Of a stretch of DNA of 32,013 bases, positions 18,660 to 26,886 are shown in pieces; position 1 is the first letter of the stretch, and each line of letters begins with the position of its first letter. The notes under the pieces are model-generated. The model searched no databases, was not told the DNA's origin, and was given only the letters and a program-made list of their open reading frames with translations. The position numbers were made by a program, and so were the translations under genes. The DNA is from Planctomycetota bacterium (GTDB lineage: Bacteria > Planctomycetota > UBA1135 > GCA-002686595): assembly GCA_029259605.1 (NCBI GenBank), contig JAJDEV010000180.1, forward strand, positions 1-32,013. Direction: 5' to 3'.

Positions 18660-21600
18660 GGTCGTCGTCCAAGTGGATCGCGGCGCTGCTCCTGGCGCTG
18701 ACGGGCACGGCGCTCGCGCCGAACTCCGCGGCCCAGGAGGTCGATGCGCAACGCGCGTTCTCGTTCCCGCTGACACGCGACGCCCGCGACCAGGCCAACG
18801 TGGCGCTCGAGCACCTCGAGGCCGCGCGTTGGCGCCAGGCGATCGAGGTCCTGCAGGAGATCGTCGAGTTCCACCGCGGCGCCGTGCTGCCCGACGCCTT
18901 CCGCGCGTCGGCGAGCCTGCCGTCGGCGCACGCCGCCCATCCGGGTGCGGCGCAGTGGGCGCGCGAGAAGCTGCTCTCCCTGCCGCGTGAGGCGCGCGCG
19001 CTCTACCGCGACAAGTTCGAACGCGCCGCGTCCTTCGCCGCGTCGAAGGCGATCGAAAACGGCAACCGGCGCGACCTGGTCGGCGTCGCCGCGCGCTGGC
19101 CGCTGTGCGACGGCTCGATCCGCGCGTGGCGCGTACTCGGGGACATCGAGCTCGAGAGCGGCAACCCGCGCGCCGCGCTGATCGCCTGGGACGCGGCCGA
19201 GCGCGCGGCGTCCGTCGTGTACGCGCCCGAGGCCGCGGCCGCACACAGGGCGAGCATCGCCACGCGACGCGAGGCGGCGCTCGACGCCCTCGCCGGTTCG
19301 AACGCGCCCGGTGACGGTGCGCCCACGCCGAACTCGACCGCGATCGCCCCCGACCCGTCGCTCGAACGCGGTCCCCTTCCGTCGCGCGACGCCGATCCGT
19401 GGCGGCGCGAGCTGGACCTCTCGCCGTTCGCGCGCGAGTCCGTCGTCGCGCGCCAGTTCGACTACGCGCTGCAGCCCGACCTCGCGGTCGACAAGGTGCT
19501 GGTCAACACGACGCTCAAGCTCTACTGCGTCGACGCGTACACGGGCGAGCTCGAGTGGACCGGACCGGAGCACTACGGCTGGTCGTTCCTGTCGGCCGGA
19601 AAGCGCAAGGACCTGTTCGAAGGACTCGACCGCAACCAGACGCTCGTCGCCCCGGCGCACGGCGGACGCATCGCGATCGCGGCCATGCAGCTGCCGTTCA
19701 GCGAGCTTCCGAACCAGGAGTACCAGGGGATCGAGGTGATGAAGTCGATCCCCCAGCGACGCTTGTTCGCGTTCGACCTCGAGACCGGCGCGCCGCTCTG
19801 GAATCACGCGCCCGAGCTCGAGTGGAACGAGGACAGGAACCTCTTCACGCCGGCGCGCAACCAGAACTACGCGCAACGCATGCTCGTCGCCGGACCGCCG
19901 GTTGTCGCGGGCGCGCGCGTGTTGGTTCCGTGCTACGTGCTCGCCGGACGCATCGACTACCACGTCGCTTGCTACGACCTCGCGTCCGGTGACCTGCTCT
20001 GGTCGACGAGCATCGTCAGCGGGCAGACGTCGCGCAACATGTTCGGTCGCGCGCTCAAGGAGTTCTGCGCGACACCGGTCGTCGTGTCGGAGGACCGCGT
20101 GATCGTGCAGACCGAGCTCGGCACGATCGCCGCGGTCGACCTGATGACCGGGCGCATCCTGTGGGAGTCGCTGTATCGCCAAGTCGCGCTCCCGAAGACG
20201 CCGGGCTACCAGCCGCAACCCCGCCGACTGACGTGGCGCCTCGCGCCGCCGGTCGTGAACGGCGATGTCATCGTCGCGACGCCATCGGACTCGAACGAAA
20301 TCGCCGCGTTCGACGCGACCGACGGGCGCGTTCTTTGGACCTACGACCAGGATTCGCTCGCGCAGCTCGAGAACGAGAACCGGCGCTCGACGTTCAACGT
20401 GCTGCTCGGCGTCGACGACGACACGGTGTATCTCTCCGGAACGCGCGTCGGCGCGCTGCGCAAGGACGGCGGGCTGCGCCAACCCGGCGCGTTCCATTTG
20501 ATCTGGGACTACCCGATCAGCAACGCGTACACCGCCGACCGCTCTCCGCGACCGCTCCTCTGCGCGGACACGGTGCTCGTTCCGACGCCCACCGAGCGCG
20601 TGGTCCTCGGTCGCCGCGACGGTCGCGTGCGCCACTCGCTCAGCGCGGCGTGGACGTCGGACCAGAACGGCAACGCGCTCGTCGATCGCGGCCTGCTCTT
20701 CACGCTCGGCGCCGTCGGGCTGCACGGCTTTTTCGACTGGGACCTCTTGATCGATCGGCAGAAGCGCCGCATGGCCGCCGCGCCCGGCGACGCGGAGACG
20801 GCGATCGCCACCGCGATGCTCTACTCGCGCCGCGCGAACACGGCGCTCGAAGACGGCGAACTGTTCGCCGCACGCGACGATCTCGCGTCCGCGCGCGGCA
20901 TCCTCGAGCCGCTCGTCTTCCCGAGCGGCGCCGACCGTCCCGATGCGGGTGCGAGTCGATCCAAGACGCGCGCGTCCGACGAACTGCACACGGTGCTGCG
21001 ACGCGAGGCGCGCGCGTTCGATGCGCAGGGCGCGGAGGGCGCGGCGCTCGACGCCATCCGCCAGGCGCGGCCACTCGCGCGCTCGCTGGTCGCGTTGCGC
21101 GACACGCTGCTCCAGGAAGAATCGCTGCTGCGCGGAACCGGACGCGAGGACGAACACCTCGGCGTTCTGGCCGAGCTCGACACGACCTGCGGCGACTTGC
21201 TGCTTCCCGCGGACGCGGCGCGCGAGGCGAACTTCCCCGTCGCCGTCAACCAAGACGAGGTCTACGGCGCGCCGACCATCGGCCTCTGGGTCCTGTTCAC
21301 GCGCGCCGGCTTGCACGAGCAACTCGGCGCGCTCGGCGCGGCCTTCGAAGACCTGCACGGGGTCATCGATCGCTACGCGCACGTCGAGCTCACGCCCAGC
21401 GTGCGCGCCGGCGCCGTCGCGCGCCAGCGCATCCGATCCAAGCTGCTCCTGCCGGGCGGACGCGACGCGTACGGTCGCTTCGAACTCGCCGCGTCCGAAC
21501 TCTACGAGCGCGCGATCGAGGCGTCGGACGTCGAGCAGCTGATCGAAGTCAGCCGACGCTTCCCCCACGCGACCGCCGCGCGCGCCGCGGAGGCCGCGCG

Positions 21601-23215
21601 CCTCGACTGGGCCTACGAAGCGTCGGACGCCGACGCGGTGGCGAGCATCGTGTACGGCTCGCCGGATGCTCCCTACTCGCGCTTCGACCCGCCCGCGCTC
21701 ATCCGCCTGGGACGCGTGCTCGGCCGCCTCGGCAACGTCGAGTTCGAGCGCGGCTTGCTGACGGCGCTGACCCGCGAAGATCCGACGCTGACGTCGGACC
21801 TCGCCGAGCACGGCCCGCGTCCGCTCACTGAAGTGCTCGCGGAGCTCGACGCCGAGCGGACAACCTACGAACCCGTGCTACCGCGCTTCGGGGACAAGCT
21901 GATCGACAGTCCGATCGAGATCGGCTCGTACGAATTCGTCGGCCGCTTCCTCACCCCCACCGAGGCCGAGGTCGGCCCGGAGGAACTGCACGTGTACCTC
22001 GTCCGCCGCCAGACGGCGCGTGGCTCGCGCGCGGACGAGTTCGTCGACACGGTCGACTGCTTCAGCAGCCGCGCGCCGGGTACGCCGACGTGGCGTGCCT
22101 TCCTGCAGGACGGCGTGCGCTCCCTCTCCTCGTGCGCGATGTCCGCCGAGCGCGTCGTGTTCGGCGGTCAGCGCATGGTCCAGGCGCTGGACATGGAGGG
22201 GCGCGAAGTCTGGCGCCGCCCGGTTCCGCTGCCGGTGACGTCGCTCTGCCAGGACAGCGGGGTGGTCGTCGCGATGCTCGGCCTGAACTCGCCCGAGTAC
22301 GCCGTCGCGTTCGACGCGCACACCGGCATCCCGCTCTGGCAGATCGCGCTCGGCGAGCCCGGCTCGTGGCGCAAGCCCGCCGTCGGCGAGGGCAAGATCG
22401 TCTTCTTCTCGAAGCCGTACAGCCGCGCGACGACCGCGCGCATCGTCGACCTCTTCCGCGGCACGCTCGTGACCGACGTCGACCTCGGCACGGTGCTCGA
22501 GCCGCAGGTGGAAGGCACGGTCTGGATCGACTCGGGCAAGCTCTTCCTGCCCGCGTTCCGCAGCGTGGGCAAGGACAAGCCGCGCGTGACGGCCTACGAC
22601 CTGCACACGGGGCGCGAGCTGTGGGAGCGCGAAGTGCCCGAGAACGAGGACTTCGAATACATCGCGCGTCACGACGGCGCGACGTACCTCGTGACGCGCG
22701 CGGGTTCGACGGACGGCAACGGCGGCATCTACCTCTTCGACGACGAGTTCGGGACGCTGCGACGCATCGTTCCGCTGCGCGCACCCGAGCTCCCCATCGG
22801 ACTCGCGAAGCGCGCCGTCACCGAGATCCCGACGGCCGAGATCTTCACCTACGTCGAGGACACGAATCAGATGATCGTGCGCTCGATGCACCTGCCGTAT
22901 CAGGCGCGCTGGAGCTGGAGCCTGCCGGTGCGCGGACTGGCCGGGCGCAACTTCATGCCGCTGCCCGCGGTGTCCGAGAACTGCGTCGCGATCGCCTATG
23001 CGCTGACCAGCCCGGACAGCGGTTTCGCGGAACAGGCACAGCTCGTCATCATGGACCGGCACACGGGCAAGCGGCTCGTCACGCGTTTGATCGACGAGGA
23101 GTTCGCGAAGGCGAGCCGCCTCGAGCTGCGCGGGCTCGGCGACGCGTGCTTCATCGCGGGTCGCGGCTCCGCCACGCGCGGCTGGCGCTTTCAGATCCTG
23201 GAGAACCACCGATGA
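18656..23215 (+). CDS. Giant secreted protein with two PQQ-like beta-propellers
   Basis: 1519 residues. The ATG at 18656 overlaps the previous stop and begins a signal peptide (SKWIAALLLALTGTALAPNSAAQ). Residues about 40-230 are helical and TPR-like. A first propeller spans about 270-700 with clear PQQ/BamB blades: KLYCVDAYTGELEW, RLFAFDLETGAPLWNH, VACYDLASGDLLWSTSI, TIAAVDLMTGRILWESL and IAAFDATDGRVLWTYD. A helical Ala/Arg/Glu region follows at about 700-1090. A second propeller occupies about 1150-1519 with MVQALDMEGREVWRRPV, VAFDAHTGIPLWQIAL, VTAYDLHTGRELWEREV and LVIMDRHTGKRLVTR. I see no haem-binding site or dehydrogenase active site. Such propellers usually hold other proteins together, as BamB does at the outer membrane. 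Start and stop both overlap neighbours by four bases. Confidence 0.85.
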   Translation: MRSSSKWIAALLLALTGTALAPNSAAQEVDAQRAFSFPLTRDARDQANVALEHLEAARWRQAIEVLQEIVEFHRGAVLPDAFRASASLPSAHAAHPGAAQWAREKLLSLPREARALYRDKFERAASFAASKAIENGNRRDLVGVAARWPLCDGSIRAWRVLGDIELESGNPRAALIAWDAAERAASVVYAPEAAAAHRASIATRREAALDALAGSNAPGDGAPTPNSTAIAPDPSLERGPLPSRDADPWRRELDLSPFARESVVARQFDYALQPDLAVDKVLVNTTLKLYCVDAYTGELEWTGPEHYGWSFLSAGKRKDLFEGLDRNQTLVAPAHGGRIAIAAMQLPFSELPNQEYQGIEVMKSIPQRRLFAFDLETGAPLWNHAPELEWNEDRNLFTPARNQNYAQRMLVAGPPVVAGARVLVPCYVLAGRIDYHVACYDLASGDLLWSTSIVSGQTSRNMFGRALKEFCATPVVVSEDRVIVQTELGTIAAVDLMTGRILWESLYRQVALPKTPGYQPQPRRLTWRLAPPVVNGDVIVATPSDSNEIAAFDATDGRVLWTYDQDSLAQLENENRRSTFNVLLGVDDDTVYLSGTRVGALRKDGGLRQPGAFHLIWDYPISNAYTADRSPRPLLCADTVLVPTPTERVVLGRRDGRVRHSLSAAWTSDQNGNALVDRGLLFTLGAVGLHGFFDWDLLIDRQKRRMAAAPGDAETAIATAMLYSRRANTALEDGELFAARDDLASARGILEPLVFPSGADRPDAGASRSKTRASDELHTVLRREARAFDAQGAEGAALDAIRQARPLARSLVALRDTLLQEESLLRGTGREDEHLGVLAELDTTCGDLLLPADAAREANFPVAVNQDEVYGAPTIGLWVLFTRAGLHEQLGALGAAFEDLHGVIDRYAHVELTPSVRAGAVARQRIRSKLLLPGGRDAYGRFELAASELYERAIEASDVEQLIEVSRRFPHATAARAAEAARLDWAYEASDADAVASIVYGSPDAPYSRFDPPALIRLGRVLGRLGNVEFERGLLTALTREDPTLTSDLAEHGPRPLTEVLAELDAERTTYEPVLPRFGDKLIDSPIEIGSYEFVGRFLTPTEAEVGPEELHVYLVRRQTARGSRADEFVDTVDCFSSRAPGTPTWRAFLQDGVRSLSSCAMSAERVVFGGQRMVQALDMEGREVWRRPVPLPVTSLCQDSGVVVAMLGLNSPEYAVAFDAHTGIPLWQIALGEPGSWRKPAVGEGKIVFFSKPYSRATTARIVDLFRGTLVTDVDLGTVLEPQVEGTVWIDSGKLFLPAFRSVGKDKPRVTAYDLHTGRELWEREVPENEDFEYIARHDGATYLVTRAGSTDGNGGIYLFDDEFGTLRRIVPLRAPELPIGLAKRAVTEIPTAEIFTYVEDTNQMIVRSMHLPYQARWSWSLPVRGLAGRNFMPLPAVSENCVAIAYALTSPDSGFAEQAQLVIMDRHTGKRLVTRLIDEEFAKASRLELRGLGDACFIAGRGSATRGWRFQILENHR

Positions 23216-24369
23216 GAACGAGCGCATTCCGCCACGTCCTTTCGAGCCTGCTGCTCCTCGGCGCACCCGGCGCCGCGGCCGCCGCGCAGGACGCTCCGGA
23301 GCAGTACGACTCGCGGCCGATCGTCGTATCGCCCGAGCAACAGATCGCGGTCGACGCGGGCCTCGCGTGGCTCGCCACACACCAGGTGCGCGAGGGGCCC
23401 GAACTCGGCAGCTGGGAGGGCAAGGTCGGCTACAAGCTCAACGCCGACTACCGCGTGACGCTCGACGACGCGGGCCACGTCGGCGTGACGTCGCTCGCGT
23501 GCATGGCGTACCTCGCCGGCGGACACCTTCCGGGTCGCGGCGAGTACGGCGAGGTCGTCGAGCTCGGGCTGCGCTACGTGCTCGAGTGCGCCGACGAGGA
23601 TGGCTACATCACGCGCAACGGAACGCGCATGTACAGCCACGCGTTCGCGACGCTCTTCCTGGCCGAGATCTACGGCATGACGCACCGCCAAGACGTGCGT
23701 CGCAAGCTGCAGAAGGCGGTCGACTTCATCGTCAACACGCAGAACGAGGAAGGCGGCTGGCGCTACGTGCCGTTCGCGCCCGAGTCCGATATGTCGATCG
23801 TCGTGTGCCAGGTGCTCGCCCTCCGCGCCGCGCGCAACATCGGCATCCGCGTTCCGAAGTCGACGATCGATCGCGCCGCGAAGTACGTCGTCGACTCGGC
23901 GATCAAGGAGGATCGGCGTCAGTCGTTCCGCACGAGCCTCTACACCGACGAAGTGGGCTCGTTCCACTACCAGCGCGGACGCAGCTCGCGCTCGTCGTTC
24001 CCGCTCACGGCCGCCGGCGTCACCGCGCTGCACGGCGTGGGCATCTACTCCGACGACTCGATCCGCCGCGGCCTCGACTACCTGCGCTCCGGATTGCGCA
24101 CGTTCAATCAGCACTACGGAAACGGCGGGCACTACTTCTTCTGGTACGGCCACTACTACGGCGTGCAAGCGATGTACACGGCGGGCAACGCCTACCAGGT
24201 GAACTACTGGGAGCCGTACTTCGAGGAAGTGCGCGCCGAGCTGCTGCGCATCCGCAACCCCGACGGCTCGTGGCCGAACCGCACCGGACCGGGTCCGGCG
24301 TTCGGCACGGCGATGGCCGTGCTGATCCTCGAGATCCCCTACCGCTACCTCCCCATCTTCCAGCGCTAG
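23212..24369 (+). CDS. Secreted alpha-toroid (prenyltransferase/squalene-oxidase repeat) protein 1
   Basis: 385 residues. A signal peptide (HVLSSLLLLGAPGAAAAAQ) is followed by repeated helical-hairpin units of the terpenoid-cyclase alpha/alpha-toroid type: AVDAGLAWLATHQ, GVTSLACMAYLAGG, HAFATLFLAEIYGM, AVDFIVNTQNEEGGWRY (a QxxxGxW motif at 177-183), TAAGVTALHGVGIY and a late RNPDGSWPN. The catalytic DxDD of squalene-hopene cyclase and the metal ligands of prenyltransferases are not present, so an enzymatic role is unlikely. The C-terminus is YLPIFQR. The same last six residues end the second toroid protein at 30580. Start overlaps the propeller gene (ATGA). Its TAG is inside the left arm of the palindrome at 24365-24533. 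Confidence 0.85.
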   Translation: MRTSAFRHVLSSLLLLGAPGAAAAAQDAPEQYDSRPIVVSPEQQIAVDAGLAWLATHQVREGPELGSWEGKVGYKLNADYRVTLDDAGHVGVTSLACMAYLAGGHLPGRGEYGEVVELGLRYVLECADEDGYITRNGTRMYSHAFATLFLAEIYGMTHRQDVRRKLQKAVDFIVNTQNEEGGWRYVPFAPESDMSIVVCQVLALRAARNIGIRVPKSTIDRAAKYVVDSAIKEDRRQSFRTSLYTDEVGSFHYQRGRSSRSSFPLTAAGVTALHGVGIYSDDSIRRGLDYLRSGLRTFNQHYGNGGHYFFWYGHYYGVQAMYTAGNAYQVNYWEPYFEEVRAELLRIRNPDGSWPNRTGPGPAFGTAMAVLILEIPYRYLPIFQR

Positions 24370-24533
24370 CAGACCGTGGCAAAAGTCATTCACCCGCAGA
24401 ACGCCGTCCTCCACTCCGGCTTGGCCCCCGAAAGCCTCGCCGAATCCACCGATTCGCCTACGTTTCCGGAGACCAACCCGGAGCGGATGCCGACGCTCCT
24501 GCGGGCGAAGCACTTTCGCCACAGCCTGCTAGC
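24365..24533. repeat. 169-bp imperfect palindrome (ERIC-like intergenic element)
   Basis: Arms 24365-24446 and 24451-24533 are reverse complements of each other with a CACC loop and one single-base bulge. I count 63 of 82 aligned positions as Watson-Crick pairs, including perfect runs GCTAGCAG, GTGGC, AAAGT, CCCGCAG, CTCCGG, TTGG and CGAATC. The outer ends are best conserved (29 of the first 35). Pairing stops abruptly outside 24365/24533, giving sharp boundaries. It fills the only sizeable gap within the operon. It includes the stop of the toroid gene and ends seven bases before the next start. There is no transposase and no flanking target duplication that I can see. Confidence 0.88.
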
Positions 24534-24543
24534 ACACGAGTGA
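24376..24543 (+). CDS. Possible 55-residue ORF inside the palindrome
   Basis: A GTG at 24376 opens a frame of 55 codons that spans the palindrome and stops at 24541-24543, overlapping the GTG of the next gene (GTGA) exactly as real neighbours do in this operon. The product (VAKVIHPQNAV at the start, RAKHFRHSLLAHE at the end) is unrecognised. Third-codon-position GC (44 of 55) is lower than in the flanking genes, and the palindrome alone explains the sequence, so a real protein is uncertain. Confidence 0.2.
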   Translation: MAKVIHPQNAVLHSGLAPESLAESTDSPTFPETNPERMPTLLRAKHFRHSLLAHE

Positions 24544-26882
24544 GCAACCCGAACTCCAACCTGACGTCGACACCGAACGTCGAGCGCCTGCTCGGCGCCC
24601 TGCGTCGTCGACTCCGCGGCACCGTGTTCTTCTACGGCGTCGGCACGGTCGTCGGCATCGTCGCGGCCTGGCTCGTGTTCTCGTACCTGGCCGATTGGGG
24701 CCTGCGCGTTCCCAAGTTCGGGCGCATCTTCAACGGCCTGATCCTGCTCGGACTCTTCAGCGCGTTCCTGTGGCGCGATCTGATCCGTCCGCTGCGCAGG
24801 ATCCCCGGGCGCGCCGGTCTGGCGATCCTGTTCGAGCGCTCGCATCCCGAGCTGCGCGAACTCCTGGTCAGCGCGGTGCAGTTCCAGGGCGCGAACCGTA
24901 CCGAAGCGGGCAACCCCGCGTTGATCGAGCACGTGCTGCGCGACGCCAACGAGCGCGCCGGCGGACTCTCCGTCAAGGGCATCCTCGACGAGCGCCCGGG
25001 CCGCGTGCGCCTCGTGCTCGGCACCGGTGCCGCGCTCGTCGTCGCGTTGTTCGCGTTCGCCAATCCGACGCACACCGAGATCTTCCTGAACCGGATGGTC
25101 GGCGGCTCCATGCTCTGGCCGCAGCGCACGCATCTCACGCTCGAGGTCCCCGCGCTCGACGCGATCGCGCGCGTCATCGACACGGAAGAGCTGCTCGCGT
25201 TGCGCATCGCGCGCGGCACCGACGTCCCGATCGTGATCCGCGCCGCAGGCGAGGTGCCCGACGACGTGCGGCTGCACTTCGAGGGCGGCCGCGACCTGCT
25301 GCTCACGCGCAGCGGCAAGAACGTGTTCCGCACGCTGCTCCGCTCGTGCCAGGACGACGTCGCGCTGTACGCGACCGGCGGCGACGACGAGGACGGGTTG
25401 CCGCGCATCGAGGTCGAGGTCCTGCAACCGCCCGATGTCGGAGGGATCGCGGTCGCCGTGCAGCCGCCGGCCTACAGCGGCTTGCCGAACGAGGTGCTCT
25501 TCGATCGCGACGTCGACGTGCTCGCGGGATCGCAGCTGCGCGTCCACGTGCTCCCGCTCCCGAGCGACGCGACCGGTTCCGTACGCCTGCTCCCCACCGA
25601 CGTCGCCGTACCGCTCGCCAGCCTGCCGTTCCCGGCGCGCGCCGGCGACGCGAACGAGGACGCGAGCGCCGCCGACCCGGGCGCGGGCCTCTACTTCGAC
25701 CACACGGCCGTCAGCTCGATCGGCTTCCGCGTCGAGCTGACCGACGACAGCGGCCTGACGAATCCTGACCCCGGCCTCTTCCGCATCCAGGTCGTCGAAG
25801 ACCGCGCCCCCACGATCGACATGATCGCGCCGTCGCGGTCGGAGTTCGAGATCGTGCTCGGCGGCGCGATTCCGCTGCGCGCGCGCGTGTCCGATGACTT
25901 CGGCGTCGAGCAGTTCGCGTGGCGCGCGGAGATCACGTCGCTCGACAACGACCGCGTCGAGGTCGCGTCGGGGACCTGCGCCCTGAACGCGATCGTCGAT
26001 CCGGCGGCGGCCGGTGACAGCCCCAGCGATCGGCGCACGTTCCTCGCGACGACGCGCCTCGAGGTCAACGACCTCGCGACGCCGGAGATCCCGATCACCG
26101 TCGACGAGCGCTACCTGTTCGAGCTCGTCGCGACGGACAACCGCGCGCCCGAACCGAACGTCGGACGCTCGCTCCCGATTCGCGCGCGCGTGGTCACGCC
26201 GGAAGAGCTGCTGCGCCGCATGCAGGAGCGCCTGGCGCGCGCGCGTCTGGACACGCTCAGCCTGTCGAACCTGCAGACGGAAAAGCGCCAGCGCGTCGAG
26301 GACTTGATCGAGGCCCTCGACGGCGACGGCGTGGCCGACGCGGGCGAGGCGGTCGCGATCGCCGCGGTCCTGTCCGGCCAGCGGCGCGTGCTCGGCGACG
26401 CGCAGGCGCTCGCGCGCGACCTCGCCGCGGTCGCCGAGGACATCCTCTACGCGCGCCTCGACGAGAAGGCGGGCGCGTTGCTCGACCGCTACGACGCGCT
26501 CGCATCGACGAACAGCGACCTGCGCTTCCGCCAGGCTCCGTGGCGCGCGCTCGCCGCGACCGCCTCCGAGCCGGGCGCCACCGGCTTCGCCCTGAACCTC
26601 GTGCAGCTCGTCGGGCTCGCGATCGAGATCAGCGAGGACAACGTGCGCCTGGCCGCGTCCGCGCTCGACGAAGCGGAACGCGCGCTCGAAACCGGCGTCC
26701 GCGTCGACGCGCTCGTGCGCGCGTCCGAGCTCCAGAGCGCGTCCCTCGTGCGCATCGACGCGCTGCTCGACGAGCTCGCCGAGTGGGACAACTTCCAGAA
26801 CATCCTTTCGCTGACGCGCGACATTCTGAACCGCCAGAAGGCGCTGCGCGAACGCACGCAGAAGTTTGCAACCGAGAAATAG
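24540..26882 (+). CDS. DUF4175-like triple-TM protein with large periplasmic region
   Basis: 780 residues from a GTG at 24540; the frame is open far upstream, but only from here does the sequence look coding. TM1 is FFYGVGTVVGIVAAWLVFSY (about 29-48), TM2 is IFNGLILLGLFSAFLWRDLI (about 62-81), and TM3 is VRLVLGTGAALVVALFAFA (about 158-176). The remainder is extracytoplasmic: several beta-rich stretches (IEVEVLQPPDVGGIAVAVQP, FRIQVVEDRAPTIDMIAP, FLATTRLEVNDLATPEI) and then long helices from about 555 (EELLRRMQERLARARLD) to the end. The layout resembles DUF4175-type proteins; I am not certain of the Pfam match. It ends four bases before the coiled-coil gene, which probably encodes its partner. 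Confidence 0.75.
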   Translation: MSNPNSNLTSTPNVERLLGALRRRLRGTVFFYGVGTVVGIVAAWLVFSYLADWGLRVPKFGRIFNGLILLGLFSAFLWRDLIRPLRRIPGRAGLAILFERSHPELRELLVSAVQFQGANRTEAGNPALIEHVLRDANERAGGLSVKGILDERPGRVRLVLGTGAALVVALFAFANPTHTEIFLNRMVGGSMLWPQRTHLTLEVPALDAIARVIDTEELLALRIARGTDVPIVIRAAGEVPDDVRLHFEGGRDLLLTRSGKNVFRTLLRSCQDDVALYATGGDDEDGLPRIEVEVLQPPDVGGIAVAVQPPAYSGLPNEVLFDRDVDVLAGSQLRVHVLPLPSDATGSVRLLPTDVAVPLASLPFPARAGDANEDASAADPGAGLYFDHTAVSSIGFRVELTDDSGLTNPDPGLFRIQVVEDRAPTIDMIAPSRSEFEIVLGGAIPLRARVSDDFGVEQFAWRAEITSLDNDRVEVASGTCALNAIVDPAAAGDSPSDRRTFLATTRLEVNDLATPEIPITVDERYLFELVATDNRAPEPNVGRSLPIRARVVTPEELLRRMQERLARARLDTLSLSNLQTEKRQRVEDLIEALDGDGVADAGEAVAIAAVLSGQRRVLGDAQALARDLAAVAEDILYARLDEKAGALLDRYDALASTNSDLRFRQAPWRALAATASEPGATGFALNLVQLVGLAIEISEDNVRLAASALDEAERALETGVRVDALVRASELQSASLVRIDALLDELAEWDNFQNILSLTRDILNRQKALRERTQKFATEK

Positions 26883-26886
26883 CGTC

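Noticed and set aside
18344..21811. 1155-residue open frame on the minus strand
   Set aside because: It lies opposite three well-supported plus-strand genes. Its composition (Arg, Glu, Val, Ala, Gln rich without domains) is that of a mirror of GC-rich coding sequence. The other very long minus frames opposite the operon (for example 16653-19244, 24390-27437, 13990-16107) are rejected for the same reason.
23212..24369. Squalene-hopene cyclase or prenyltransferase enzyme
   Set aside because: The fold repeats and QxxxGxW motifs are present, but the catalytic DxDD and metal-binding residues are absent and the protein is exported, so an enzyme name would be misleading.
24365..24533. Insertion sequence or MITE with a known family
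   Set aside because: There is no transposase, no recognisable terminal repeat of a known family and no visible target duplication. Only the palindrome itself can be stated.
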